This document shows, one piece after another, positions 1 to 10,600 of a DNA stretch of 34,758 bases (within the stretch, counting starts at the first letter, position 1; every line of letters begins with the position of its first letter). Below the pieces are notes generated by a model. That model was not told the DNA's origin. It worked only from the letters and a program-made list of their open reading frames with translations, and searched no databases. This DNA is from Marinomonas agarivorans (lineage in GTDB: Bacteria; Pseudomonadota; Gammaproteobacteria; Pseudomonadales; Marinomonadaceae), in NCBI GenBank assembly GCA_002173415.2, contig NHNK02000026.1, positions 1 to 34,758 on the forward strand, written 5' to 3'. A program made the position numbers and the translations under genes.

Positions 1-3000
1 GGTGCCAGCCACATTCACATCCGAGCCTTTTACCGTCAGATTGTCGTCGCTGTCGATACTGGCATTGCCACCCACATTGATGCTGGAGCCATTCCAATTG
101 CCTTGAGTGGTTGTCGTGGTGGTTTTATCACGTTGGAAGCTGCTGCCAATGCTGGCATAGAAGCCCGTACCGCCTGCCGCTGCGGCTGTGGCGGCCGCTT
201 TACCTGCATTCCCCATAGCAGCAATGGCTGTGGCTCGACTTAATTCGGCCGCGGCAATATTGGCAAGATAAAAGTCCAGATCGCTTTTCGGTAAAATGCC
301 ATCCTTAACCTGTTGCTTGGCCGTTTGATACGCATCCTTGGCCGCGCTCACGGCTTCTTTGGCTTTTTTCAGGTTCTGCGCCGCAATCAGTACATCGGCA
401 TAGGCGTTCTTTACGCCCACTGTAAAGGTTTTGGTATCCGTAATGGTCTCATTGGTGGTTTCGACTGTGTCTTCCCGTCCACTGATGAGGGTGTTTTGCG
501 CATTGATGTCCAGATCATCTTGTACTGTGATGTCACTGGCAATGATGTTCACATCGTTATTGGCGTTGATGGTGAGGTTACCCGCACTCAAGTTCGTACC
601 TTGCCATGTGGTGGCGTTGGTGGTGGTGCTTTGCGTATGATCCGTCTCAGAGACACTGACCACGGTTGCCTCGCCCGTCTCGTCATTGTACGAGGCGCCT
701 TCGGAGGAGATGGTGGTTTTGGTGTGGGATTCGCTCTCAATAATTTGGTTTTGTGCCGCATCGAAGATCACATCATTGGCGTTAATCGTCGCGTTGTTGG
801 CCACCTGCACATCCGTGCCGACGAAGGTCACGTCATTTTGTGCATCGATCTCAAGGTCATTGGCAACAAGCGTGGCGGTTTTATGAATCCGCTCTTGGCG
901 ACGGGTTTCGTGCGCTTCACCAATGGTAATCTCCCCATGAATCGCCCCTAAGCTGGCCACAGACACAATAGTAGACAGGCCTTTTACCAGATCTTTGGCG
1001 ATGCCACGGAAGCTGGAAGAGGATTGGCTCCATTCTTCATTAAAGAGTGCTTTGGTTTTCACAAGGATGTTGCCAATGGCCTCGCCTGCCTCATTGACAT
1101 AATCAACACTCCCATTTAGAGAAGCATTTTTCACCACGGCCACAAGGGCATCGCCATCGGCGCCTAGGGAGAGGGTTTCATCCGCATCTAAGGTCGCGCC
1201 TTCTAGGGTGATGTTCTTATCCGCGCTGACGGCAATGTCGCCGCTTTCTGCAATTAAGGCACTCTCGACCGCGGTTTGCTTCACACTGCCTTGGTCTTTG
1301 TTTTTGACTCTAAACGAACCTTTTTTCTCGTACTGGTAACGGCTGGACGTTTGATCCACTGCCGCCAGCAGATTCACATCGCCCTCGGCATCCACATCAA
1401 TATCGCCATCGGTGGTTTTTACCGTTGAGGCCACTAAGGTCAGGTCATTGCCTGAGACGATGTTAATGTCGCCTGTTGAGGTAAGCTCTGTTCCTTGGTT
1501 GGTCGTCGACTTGCTCGATGTGGTCGTGGTCGTACGCTTGCTGCCAAACGTGCCTTTTACTTTGGTTTTCACTTGCTTGTAGGCAGACTGGTTGGCCGTG
1601 GCGACGCCCAATGTGATGTCCCCGCCTGCGACCAATTCAATACCTTCGTTTGCCGATAGGGCGCTGCCTTCGGAATAGATATCGCCTTTGGCGTTGAGTG
1701 ACAATGTACCCTCAGAGTCTAAGTTGGTCGCGGTGAGGCTCTCATTGTGATTCTTGATTTTGGTGGTGTTGCCACCCTTACCAGTAAAGCTGTAGTAGTC
1801 TGAGGTGTCTTTGACCGCAACCAGATCAATGTACCCAGCATCAATGCTCAGTGCATCATTGGCCGCCACTTGGGTGCCTTCTAACAACACAGTGCCTAGC
1901 TTGCCTGTGCTGATATTGACCTTGTCGCCATCCACTGTGCTGACTTGATGGGTCATGCTAGCATCTCGGTAGTCGCGGTTATTGCTGCGACTGTTGACGA
2001 TATCAACCGCGTTAAATGACACATCCCTATCAGCGTGTAACTCAAGCGTGTCAGTGGCGCTAAGCTCTGACCCTGTAAAGGTCATGTCCCCACCTGATTG
2101 AATCGTCACATTGGTTGCACCAATGCTGGCTGTCTCGCCAACCAAGGTTTGTGTGCTTTGGGTGTTATAGCTTGTCGTCGCTATTTTCTTGCTACCAAAT
2201 ACCCCTTTAATGGTTTCGTTGATGGTGCTGGTATTGCTGTGATTCAGGATTTCGCTCTGGGTTTCACTAATAAAATCCCCGCCTGCACGAATAGCCAGAT
2301 TGTCGCCCGCACTGATCTGCCCACTGCGGTTGATAAAGTCGTCTTCTGTGGTTAGATTGGCGTTCTCGCCAGCAGCTAAGGTACCGCTATTGGTGATGGA
2401 ACCTGAGTCAATGGAAAGGTCTGTTTCTGCTAGGATTTGACCTGAGTTGTGCATCTCGCCTGTGACATCAATATCAATATTGTTGGCGGCAATGAGCGAG
2501 CCATCTCGTCGTAACACAAAATCATCTGGGTTAGGGAAGAACAACTTAGGTGCCAGTGCGGTCACAGGACCATTTGGCATTTGGACCGTTTGTTCTACCA
2601 TCCAGACGATGGGTTTATTAAGCTGTTTGATTTGTGCTTTTGTGAGCGTGATACCCACTTTTAAACTTAGGTTTTCATGAACGTCTAATGCGTTGCGCAT
2701 CAGGTTTTTATACAACTCTTCGATATTGTCATAGTGCGGCAGGTTCGGCTTACCCGTGAACGCAATGAGTTGGTCCTTGATTAGCTTTTGCTCTAAAAAG
2801 CCATTACCAATACGGATGGCTTCTCTGGCTTTTTGCCCCTTGCCAGTACTAATAACGCCCAATCGTTCTAGTAGGTAGTCCGAAGAAATGAAGCGATCAT
2901 AATCTGCAAAGGCGGGGTTGGTTTCAATCAGGTAGCCTTTATTCGGGTTCTTGGCAAAGTGGAACAACGCGCTTTGCTCAACAAACGACAAGTCGTGCTC

Positions 3001-6000
3001 GTACTCAATCAGTTGACTTGTCAGTGACAGAGCATCTACTGGCTTTTTGGCCACTTCAGTTCCCGACACATTGACTGTGGTTTGAAGCGCTTGCGTAGAG
3101 CCATTGGTTTTAACCGCACCGACATTAGCAAGCGTACCCGCCTTACCCTTGATGGTACCACCGGCACTGAAAGTCGCCAGTGCTAAGTCTTTACTGGTAT
3201 TCACCACTTCGTTATAGGGGCGGTGGGAGGTGCTGGTTTTCGTTTTGCATCGTCTCTTAAAAAACTTTTTATAGCAATGCTGATAATATGATTTGAGCGT
3301 ATCTGTGCCTACCGCTTCATTTTTAATGGTGCCAACCGCACTGAGGTTTTCAAAAATATCCGCGATAAAATTCAGGTTACCGCCCGCACTGATTGTGGAG
3401 TAGTGATTACGAATGTTACCGGTCAGGCTCATATCACCGCCAGAGACGATTTGCCCTTGCGCACTGTCTTCGACCACCGTTGGTGTTGTAATAGTACGTG
3501 TGTAAGTGCGAACCGCAGAATAAGAACCACTAGGAGGGGCGACATTATGTGACGGTTTGTTTGTCACCTCTACCTTATCTTCAACAACAAATACACGCTT
3601 CTTATTGAGAATATTGGTAGCATCAATACTAAGGTCCTTAGCAACATCGATCGACGCAGAACTATTTGTTAGGGTATCGGAGGCCTTGAGGTTAGCGTCA
3701 CCAAGGCTAAGAATCACTGCGCCATCGTGATTATTGATGTCCTTTGACGCTTGAATATCTACCTGCGTCGCACCATAAAGAAACCCATTGTCACCCTGAT
3801 TGGTTATCGTATTGCCTTTTAAAGCCACACTGTTGCCAGCAAGGCTGCCCGTGTTCAGGATGCCCTTGGCCTTAACCGTTAAGGCACCTTTATCTGAGCT
3901 CATCAGCCCTTTATTGGTAAGGTCACCGTTTAAATCAAGCGACAGCGCATTGCCCGCTTGCACGCTTGCTTCTTGATTATTCGTTAAGTGATTGGTGCTG
4001 ATCTCTATCGTTTGATTGGCTTTGATATCACCTTGGTTGTCCACATGCTCAGATAAAGTGGCTGTCAGGTCATTTGTGGCTTGGACGGTACTAGTATTTA
4101 TCAACGAGTTGGCAACAAGGTCGATATTTTTACCATCAACAAGACCTGCATTATCAAGCATCTCATCGAGCGTTAAGGACAATGTCTCCTTTGCGACAAG
4201 CTGAGCGCCGTTTTTATTCGCAAGCTTTTTGGCTTGTACCTCAACACTGTCATCAAACAGCATTTGTCCTTCGTTCTCCACCGTACCCGCTGAGGTAATA
4301 TTGGCGTTCTTACCTTGGATTAAAGACGGTGCTGTGTTGTGTATGTTTGCCGTATTTAAAGTGAGTGTCTCATTCGTAACTAGCTCACCGCTATTCGTTA
4401 AATCCCCTTGCAATGTGAGGTTAAGATCCTTTTCTGCTTGGAGTGTCTTGGTATTGGTAAGATTCTCTGCGGTCAGATTCAGGTTTTGACCTCTTATAAC
4501 ACCCGCGTTGTTTGCCGTTTCATCGATGGTAACGGTTAGGTCACCACTCGTTTGTAGCTTGGCACCAGTGGTATTAGTGAGACTCTGTGCCTCCAACACT
4601 AACGCTTGGTAGGCCTCAATGGTGCCTTTATTGACAGCTTGTTTCGCAAGCTGCAATTGCACTTCATTAGCCTGCATGATCCCTGTTTGTTGGTTCTGCA
4701 CTGACTGGGCCTGTACATGCAGTTGGTCAGCCGCAACCATGTTGCCAGCATTATCAAGCTGGTTGGTGTCGATACGCAGAGATTGTGAACTCTGTAACTG
4801 GGCAGAATCGCTATTTTCTACCGTCGCCGCCTTGATGGAAACATCCCCACTACTCGATAGTTGGCCCTGATTAACCAGCTTATCTTGCAATGTTAAGGAC
4901 ACCGCCTGATCGGCATGAATATCGCCAGTGTCAGCATTACTCACATTGGCACTGTCAATGTTAAGCGTATTGCCCGCTATGAGCTTGCCCTTATTGGTTA
5001 ACTCATTGGTGGTACGGATGGTGAGGTTTTCATCAGCACCAATGTGTGAGTCATTGTGGTTTTCTAATCCATTGCTATTAATGGCAATGTTCTCCGCTTT
5101 TAACGTGGCCTTATTCACCAAACGGCCATCGGCCAATAAAGTCATGTCTTCCGCGGCCACCACATTGCCACCAAAGTTCACGCCGAGGCCTTTTTCCGTA
5201 CCGATCAAGGTAATGCGATTGGCGTACATGCCACCAATGGCGGCCACATCAAGGGCAAAGGAAGGTGTGGAAGGAGTGGAACTTGCAGCAGCAATTTCTT
5301 CTGGGGTGAGCTTTGTTATGTCTAAATTTCCCTCAGCATCACGGGCATAATCCACCTTATTTTGCCCTGTCACCAAGGTAGCGTTGTTGGCCCATAACTC
5401 GCCATTTAATTTAATACTGCGGGCTAAAATATCGACGTATTCGGTATCGGGAGAATTTAACCCTGCGCCCTCTAGCAGAACATCGCCATCAGACACCACA
5501 AAACGATCTAACTTATTGCCCTCAAAAATCGCCTCGCCCGTGGTCAACACTCCGCGCGTGGTATTGATAAAGCCACAGCCATTACAAGTCACCCCACGAC
5601 GGTTGGCAATCACCAATTGCGCTTTTTGACCGGCAATCTCCATATAACCGTTCAACATAGACCGATCGTTGCCCAACACCTCATTGAGAATAATCTTGGC
5701 CGACTGCCCCCCCAAACGGGCATTGCCCTCAATGTAACCCGCCAAATCCGTTTTGGTGATCTTGGTGGCGTTGTTAAAAATCACCCCCTTCGAATCAACA
5801 TTAAAACGCTCATAAGAATTGCGCGACACCCCACCGGCTGAAGCTTTATTGATTTTAATGACAGTGACACCATTAGCAGATTGATCCAACACTGGCGCAT
5901 GGTTACCACCGGTTTCAATTAAGGCTTGATTGGCGACATCGGTTACGGTTTCCGCTAGCACCACTCCTGGCAGAGTGATGTAAAACGCTAAGGTGATTTG

Positions 6001-6051
6001 AGCGATAGAACGTTGGTGGCGACGGCAAAAGGTGAGCAAAGAGCTAGACAT
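1..6051 (-). CDS. Two-partner secretion exoprotein, CdiA/FhaB-like (5' part, runs off the window)
   Basis: A single open frame of 2017 codons starts at ATG 6051, with AAGGA about 7 bases upstream, and continues past base 1. Residues 1-33 look like a signal peptide ending LPGVVLA. A TPS/haemagglutination-activity domain follows at about 45-190 and contains the CNGCGFIN signature near residue 155. Residues about 260-900 are FHA-1 type repeats built on the pattern L-x-N-x-G-x-(I/L). Around 1005-1185 is a non-repetitive conserved module (SSDYLLERLG, GNGFLEQKLIKDQ, IVWMVEQ) usual in CdiA-type proteins. FHA-2 type repeats then run to the edge, with the family phrase KG-x-FGSK twice. An Ala/Lys-rich helical stretch lies at about 1890-1965. 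By family knowledge such proteins are exported through a TpsB/CdiB barrel as filaments on the cell surface. The C-terminus, which decides between adhesin and contact-dependent toxin, is outside the window. No TpsB gene lies upstream. Confidence 0.93.
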   Translation of the reverse strand, partial: MSSSLLTFCRRHQRSIAQITLAFYITLPGVVLAETVTDVANQALIETGGNHAPVLDQSANGVTVIKINKASAGGVSRNSYERFNVDSKGVIFNNATKITKTDLAGYIEGNARLGGQSAKIILNEVLGNDRSMLNGYMEIAGQKAQLVIANRRGVTCNGCGFINTTRGVLTTGEAIFEGNKLDRFVVSDGDVLLEGAGLNSPDTEYVDILARSIKLNGELWANNATLVTGQNKVDYARDAEGNLDITKLTPEEIAAASSTPSTPSFALDVAAIGGMYANRITLIGTEKGLGVNFGGNVVAAEDMTLLADGRLVNKATLKAENIAINSNGLENHNDSHIGADENLTIRTTNELTNKGKLIAGNTLNIDSANVSNADTGDIHADQAVSLTLQDKLVNQGQLSSSGDVSIKAATVENSDSAQLQSSQSLRIDTNQLDNAGNMVAADQLHVQAQSVQNQQTGIMQANEVQLQLAKQAVNKGTIEAYQALVLEAQSLTNTTGAKLQTSGDLTVTIDETANNAGVIRGQNLNLTAENLTNTKTLQAEKDLNLTLQGDLTNSGELVTNETLTLNTANIHNTAPSLIQGKNANITSAGTVENEGQMLFDDSVEVQAKKLANKNGAQLVAKETLSLTLDEMLDNAGLVDGKNIDLVANSLINTSTVQATNDLTATLSEHVDNQGDIKANQTIEISTNHLTNNQEASVQAGNALSLDLNGDLTNKGLMSSDKGALTVKAKGILNTGSLAGNSVALKGNTITNQGDNGFLYGATQVDIQASKDINNHDGAVILSLGDANLKASDTLTNSSASIDVAKDLSIDATNILNKKRVFVVEDKVEVTNKPSHNVAPPSGSYSAVRTYTRTITTPTVVEDSAQGQIVSGGDMSLTGNIRNHYSTISAGGNLNFIADIFENLSAVGTIKNEAVGTDTLKSYYQHCYKKFFKRRCKTKTSTSHRPYNEVVNTSKDLALATFSAGGTIKGKAGTLANVGAVKTNGSTQALQTTVNVSGTEVAKKPVDALSLTSQLIEYEHDLSFVEQSALFHFAKNPNKGYLIETNPAFADYDRFISSDYLLERLGVISTGKGQKAREAIRIGNGFLEQKLIKDQLIAFTGKPNLPHYDNIEELYKNLMRNALDVHENLSLKVGITLTKAQIKQLNKPIVWMVEQTVQMPNGPVTALAPKLFFPNPDDFVLRRDGSLIAANNIDIDVTGEMHNSGQILAETDLSIDSGSITNSGTLAAGENANLTTEDDFINRSGQISAGDNLAIRAGGDFISETQSEILNHSNTSTINETIKGVFGSKKIATTSYNTQSTQTLVGETASIGATNVTIQSGGDMTFTGSELSATDTLELHADRDVSFNAVDIVNSRSNNRDYRDASMTHQVSTVDGDKVNISTGKLGTVLLEGTQVAANDALSIDAGYIDLVAVKDTSDYYSFTGKGGNTTKIKNHNESLTATNLDSEGTLSLNAKGDIYSEGSALSANEGIELVAGGDITLGVATANQSAYKQVKTKVKGTFGSKRTTTTTSSKSTTNQGTELTSTGDINIVSGNDLTLVASTVKTTDGDIDVDAEGDVNLLAAVDQTSSRYQYEKKGSFRVKNKDQGSVKQTAVESALIAESGDIAVSADKNITLEGATLDADETLSLGADGDALVAVVKNASLNGSVDYVNEAGEAIGNILVKTKALFNEEWSQSSSSFRGIAKDLVKGLSTIVSVASLGAIHGEITIGEAHETRRQERIHKTATLVANDLEIDAQNDVTFVGTDVQVANNATINANDVIFDAAQNQIIESESHTKTTISSEGASYNDETGEATVVSVSETDHTQSTTTNATTWQGTNLSAGNLTINANNDVNIIASDITVQDDLDINAQNTLISGREDTVETTNETITDTKTFTVGVKNAYADVLIAAQNLKKAKEAVSAAKDAYQTAKQQVKDGILPKSDLDFYLANIAAAELSRATAIAAMGNAGKAAATAAAAGGTGFYASIGSSFQRDKTTTTTTQGNWNGSSINVGGNASIDSDDNLTVKGSDVNVAGT

Positions 6052-6133
6052 TCAATATCCTTATAAAGGTAGATAGCTAAAATACGTTAAAAATAAATAC
6101 CCAAAAGAATGTTTGAGCAAAAAAAGAGCGCGC

Positions 6134-6162
6134 ATCATAGCAAAGCAATTATTCACTGTATA
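6134..6162 (-). promoter_or_regulatory. Candidate sigma-70 promoter for the exoprotein gene
   Basis: Reading the minus strand, a -35 TATACA (6162-6157) and a -10 TATGAT (6139-6134) are separated by 17 bases. A GC-rich discriminator, GCGCGC, follows. The predicted start near 6127 would give a leader of about 75 nt. The -35 matches consensus at four of six positions, so this is a motif-based call only. Confidence 0.45.
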
Positions 6163-6411
6163 GGGGAAAATTTCGGCAATAAGAGGCAAGCATTTGCCCA
6201 CAGACTAGGGTACTAAAATAAGACTCTGAATAAGCCCCTGATTTTAGAGATTTTTTTATTTTATAGTGGTGAAACAAGCAATGAAAAAATACTAAAAAAA
6301 TAATTAAAAAGTTGTGAAAATAGTTTTATTGATGGGGTAAACAGTGTGATCACATCAAAATCGCTTGGTAGGCACATTCAATTTTTCCAGCGGCTAACAT
6401 AGAGTCATTGC
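6163..6411. other. AT-rich intergenic spacer between cobO and the exoprotein gene
   Basis: The spacer from 6052 to 6411 is about 360 bases without a gene and rich in A/T runs. The only clear element beyond the promoter above is a perfect 10-bp palindrome, TGTGATCACA, at 6345-6354. It resembles two CRP half-sites with no 6-bp spacer, so I do not call it a CRP site. I found no convincing intrinsic terminator for cobO in this stretch. Confidence 0.5.
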
Positions 6412-7020
6412 TTAGAACTCGAGTCCTTTTTGGGCTTTGATGCCGCGTTTAAAGGCGTGTTTTATTTCTTTGATTTCACTGACTGTATCGGCTAATTCTA
6501 TTAACGACTCTGTTGCACCTCGCCCTGTGACGATAAGGTGTTGGGTGTCGGGTCGATTAACCAAGGCAGTTAAGACAGTATCTTCATCCAGATATTCGTA
6601 GTGCAGTAGGTAGGTCAGTTCATCCAAAACAACGATATCCAGTTCGGTATTTTTCAGTAGGCTTTCGGCTTTTTGCCACGCTTGTTCAGAGGATTGGATG
6701 TCTTGCTCGCGGTTTTGAGTTTCCCATGTAAAGCCACTGTCCATGATGTGCCAGATAACGTTGGGATGCTGTTTAAAAAACTCAATCTCGCCTGTGTTCC
6801 ACTCCCCTTTTAAAAATTGCACCACGCCGACTTTCATGTCGTGCCCTAAAGCTCTGGCGATCATACCAAGGGCAGAACTGGATTTGCCTTTGCCGTTGCC
6901 AGTTAAGAGTACAAAGGTTCCTTTATTTTCTTGGGCCTTTGCAATGCGTTTATCGACATGTTGTTTAATCTTTCGCATACGCTCTGCGTGTTTTTGCGGG
7001 TCTTTTTGTACTTTTGCCAT
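6412..7020 (-). CDS. cobO: Cob(I)alamin adenosyltransferase, CobO/BtuR type
   Basis: This 202-residue protein matches the usual length of CobO/CobA/BtuR enzymes, which transfer the adenosyl group of ATP to Co(I) corrinoids in the cytoplasm to make coenzyme B12. The P-loop GNGKGKSS lies at residues 41-48. Further family segments are VGVVQFLKG, the Asp-rich strand LDIVVLDELTYLL and the C-terminal GRGA. The N-terminal 30 residues are Lys/His-rich, as in BtuR. It follows metH and an SRPBCC gene on the same strand after a 140-base gap that holds a good promoter, so it is probably transcribed both alone and by read-through. The neighbourhood links cobalamin handling to the B12-dependent methionine synthase. 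No cobalamin riboswitch is visible upstream. The ribosome-binding site is weak. Confidence 0.93.
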   Translation of the reverse strand: MAKVQKDPQKHAERMRKIKQHVDKRIAKAQENKGTFVLLTGNGKGKSSSALGMIARALGHDMKVGVVQFLKGEWNTGEIEFFKQHPNVIWHIMDSGFTWETQNREQDIQSSEQAWQKAESLLKNTELDIVVLDELTYLLHYEYLDEDTVLTALVNRPDTQHLIVTGRGATESLIELADTVSEIKEIKHAFKRGIKAQKGLEF

Positions 7021-7073
7021 GTTATTTGAACCAAAAAGTGATGGGGTTTAAAAAGAAGTGTTTGCTAATCTCG

Positions 7074-7108
7074 AATTTGAATTATACCAATACGCTGGTG
7101 TTGATAAA
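7074..7108 (-). promoter_or_regulatory. Extended -10 promoter for cobO
   Basis: On the minus strand TGGTATAAT (7089-7081) is a perfect -10 hexamer with the extended TG motif. The best -35 is a poor TTTATC 16 bases upstream, as is common for extended -10 promoters. The predicted start near 7074 gives a leader of about 53 nt before the cobO ATG. Confidence 0.55.
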
Positions 7109-7160
7109 TTGGATGTTTAATCCCTATTTAATCTCTATTTAGGGACTGCTTAATATCTAT

Positions 7161-7643
7161 TTAATCAGAGACGAGAAAGTCGTCGGTGTCATCTTTGCCT
7201 AAGGTTTCAAGGCTGGTTTTTAAGGCTTCTAAATGAGCTTCACAAAACGCTTGCAGCATAGGCATTTGCTGTTGATAAATCTTTACCTTTTGCCAGCCTG
7301 ACAGGGAGAGCTCCATCCTGACGGTGATAAGATTATCGGCCTCAACCGTTAGCGAAAAACACCACTGTTCTTCTAGCCAAAAACGATAAGGACAGGCAAA
7401 GGAAAGTCGCAAGCGATAAGGGACAGTGAATTCTTTTATGATTGCCGTATACTTAACTCGGTCTTTAAAACGCACCATATTGAAGCTGAATTGACTGTCG
7501 ACAAATCCTAGCGCCTTGGGCGAGAGGTTTTGTACAAAAGTAAAGCAAGGAGACCAATTCGGATACCTGTCCAAATTGGCAACCTTTTCCCAAACTTCTT
7601 CAAGTTCAGCATGAATGTCAATATGACTTGTGCAGGAAAACAA
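7161..7643 (-). CDS. SRPBCC-fold (START/polyketide-cyclase-like) protein, TTG start
   Basis: A 160-residue protein of the SRPBCC/Bet v 1-like fold, of unknown specific function. The typical opening is present: an SHIDIHA strand, a helix with EEVWEKVANLDRYPNWSP, then alternating strands with Phe and Arg residues and a long C-terminal helix. Members bind hydrophobic ligands in a central cavity, but I cannot assign one here. The start codon is TTG at 7643, two bases after the metH stop. An AAGGTG inside the last metH codons lies at good distance, so translation is probably coupled to metH. A later ATG would remove the first strand of the fold, which supports the TTG. I see no signal peptide. Confidence 0.75.
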   Translation of the reverse strand: MFSCTSHIDIHAELEEVWEKVANLDRYPNWSPCFTFVQNLSPKALGFVDSQFSFNMVRFKDRVKYTAIIKEFTVPYRLRLSFACPYRFWLEEQWCFSLTVEADNLITVRMELSLSGWQKVKIYQQQMPMLQAFCEAHLEALKTSLETLGKDDTDDFLVSD

Positions 7644-7645
7644 GA

Positions 7646-10600
7646 TTACACCTTATCATCTTCTGGGTCGTAGCCTAGATTCGGAGCCAACCAGCGCTCG
7701 GCATCATCTTTACTCATACCTTTACGTTGTGCATAGTCTTCTACTTGGTCTGGGCCAATTTTACCTATACCAAAGTAACGCGATTCAGGATGAGTGAAGT
7801 ACCAACCGCTGACGGCTGCCGTGGGTAGCATAGCAAAGCTTTCTGTGATTGAAATACCTGTTTGCGCCTCTACATCCAACAGCTCCCAAAGTTTGGCTTT
7901 TTCTGTATGGTCTGGGCAGGCAGGGTAACCCGGTGCGGGACGAATGCCTTGATAACGTTCTTTGATCAGCTCTTCGTTGGTCAGGGTTTCATCGGCGGCA
8001 TATCCCCATATGTCTTTACGCACTTTTTCGTGTAGGTATTCGGCACAGGCTTCTGCAAGACGATCGGCCACAGCTTTAATCATGATGCTGTTGTAGTCGT
8101 CGTGATCGGCTTCGTATGCGGCCACCAAAGGGTCGATACCAAATCCTGCTGAGCAGGCAAAAGCGCCCATATAATCTTGAATGCCAGATTCTTTTGGGGC
8201 GATATAGTCAGCCAAACTATGGTTATATTTACCTGGTGCCGTTAATTCATTTTGAATACGTAGGAAAGATAAGGTTTCTTTAACATCAGTGCGTGAGTCG
8301 TCTATGTAGATTTCAACGTCATCATGATTCACTTGATTGGCAGGGAAAATGCCCACAATTGCTCTAGCCTGTAGTAATTGTTTTTCTACGACTTGATCCA
8401 ACATGGCAAGTGCATCTTGATACAGCTTGGTGGCTTCGTCCCCTACTATGTTGTCACTGAGAATTTTGGGGTAAGAGCCTGCCAGTTCCCAGGTTTGAAA
8501 AAATGGCGTCCAGTCGATGTAGTTTTTTAACTCTGCTAAATCTATGTCTTTTTCTGTCAGCAAGGTGATGCCAATTTTTTTGGGCTTGCTAACCACTTGC
8601 GACCAATCGACTGGTGTTTTATTAAGGCGCGCTTTGTCGAGCGAAACTCGACGGCCAGCACTGGTACGCTCCTTATAGCGTTTTCTCACTTTCTCATAGT
8701 CGGCTTTAATGTCGTCAATGAAGTGTTGGCGTTTATCGCTGTCTGAACTGAGTAAGTTAGAGGCCACACCAACACTTCTGGATGCATTGGTAACATGAAC
8801 TACTTGATTACGTTTGTAGTTCTGCTCAATCTTCACCGCTGTATGGGCTTTTGATGTGGTGGCGCCACCAATCATGACAGGGATATCAAAACCTTGACGC
8901 TCCATTTCTTTGGCAACATGCACCATTTCATCCAGTGACGGGGTAATAAGGCCAGACAAACCAATAATGTCGGCATTTTCTTCCCGTGCGGTTTTTAAAA
9001 TTGTTTCCGCAGGCACCATTACACCAAGATCAATGACTTCATAGTTATTACATTGTAAGACAACGCCCACAATGTTTTTGCCAATATCATGCACATCGCC
9101 TTTTACTGTTGCCATGATAATTTTGCCATTGCTGGAAGATTCGCTACTTTGGCTTTTGGCTTTTTCTTCTTCGATAAAAGGCATTAGGTAGGCAACGGCT
9201 TTCTTCATGACTCGTGCCGATTTTACTACTTGAGGGAGGAACATTTTCCCTGAGCCAAATAGATCACCAACAACCCCCATGCCATCCATCAGTGGTCCTT
9301 CAATCACTTCCAAAGGGCGATTGTATGCTAGGCGAGCTTCTTCTGTGTCTTCATCGATAAAGTCGGTGATGCCTTTTACCAACGCGTGGCTGAGTCGTTC
9401 TTGTACGGGTAACGAGCGCCACTCTTGTACTTGTGCATCGTCATTGTTGTCGCCAGAGTCAATAAATTCACCCGCGATTTCTAGCAAGGTATCGGTCGCT
9501 ACATCAGTACGGTTTAATACCGCATCTTCCACGGCTTCTCTTAACTTAACTGGGATGTCTTCATAAATCGCCAATTGTCCAGCGTTGACGATCCCCATTG
9601 TCATGCCTTGCTTAATGGCATGGTATAAAAAGACGGCGTGAATGGCTTCTCGAACAGGGTTGTTGCCTCGAAACGAGAAGGAGACATTGGAAACGCCACC
9701 AGATACCATGGCGTAGGGCAATTCTCGTTTTATATCGCCTGTGGCTTCAATAAAGTCGAGTGCATACCGGTTGTGCTCTTCTATGCCTGTGGCAATGGCA
9801 AAAATGTTTGGATCAAAAATAATGTCTTGAGGCGGAAAACCAACCTCATCGACCAAAATGTGATAAGAGCGGCGACAAATTTCAATTTTACGTTCCCGCG
9901 TGTCCGCCTGCCCTACTTCATCGAAGGCCATTACAATAACGGCTGCGCCATACTTCATTAGTGTACGAGCTTGTGCTTTGAACTTGTCTTCGCCTTCTTT
10001 CAGGCTGATGGAGTTCACAACGCCCTTGCCTTGTATGCATTTCAATCCTGTTTCTAGGATTTCCCATTTTGAAGAGTCCAACATGATCGGTACTTTGGAG
10101 ATGTCAGGTTCGGAGGCAATCAGTTTTAAGAAGCGCTCCATTGCTGCTTCTGAGTCCAGCATTCCTTCATCCATATTAATGTCGATGATTTGAGCGCCAT
10201 TTTCTACCTGTTGGCGAGCAACGGTAAGTGCGCTATCAAAGTCCCCTTCTTTGATCAGGCGCTTAAAACGTGCTGAGCCGGTTACATTAGTTCGCTCACC
10301 GACGTTAACAAATAAGGTATTTTGATCAATATTAAATGGCTCTAAACCGGACAACCGACAGGCTTTTTCAATGGTGGGAATGCTTCTTGGAACGGCATTA
10401 GCAAAAGCATCGGCAAACAGTTTAATGTGTTCAGGATTCGTACCGCAGCAACCACCAATGACATTGATAAAACCAGAATTGACCCATTCTTGCATCTCTT
10501 CCAACATTTCTTCTGGTGTTTCATCATATTCACCAAATGCATTGGGTAATCCGGCATTTGGGTGCACAGACACGTTTGTATCGGCAATACGAGAGAGTTC

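Noticed and set aside
313-951. Plus-strand open frame of 212 codons, and many smaller ones up to 5841
   Set aside because: They lie antisense to the continuous exoprotein frame, have no family features and no ribosome-binding sites. They are shadows of a repetitive gene.
6345-6354. TGTGATCACA as a CRP site
   Set aside because: CRP half-sites need a 6-bp spacer. Here they abut, so it is only a short palindrome.
7121-7145. TCCCTA/TAGGGA inverted repeat as terminator of the metH-SRPBCC unit
   Set aside because: The stem is short and AT-flanked, has a long loop, and no T-run follows on the minus strand.
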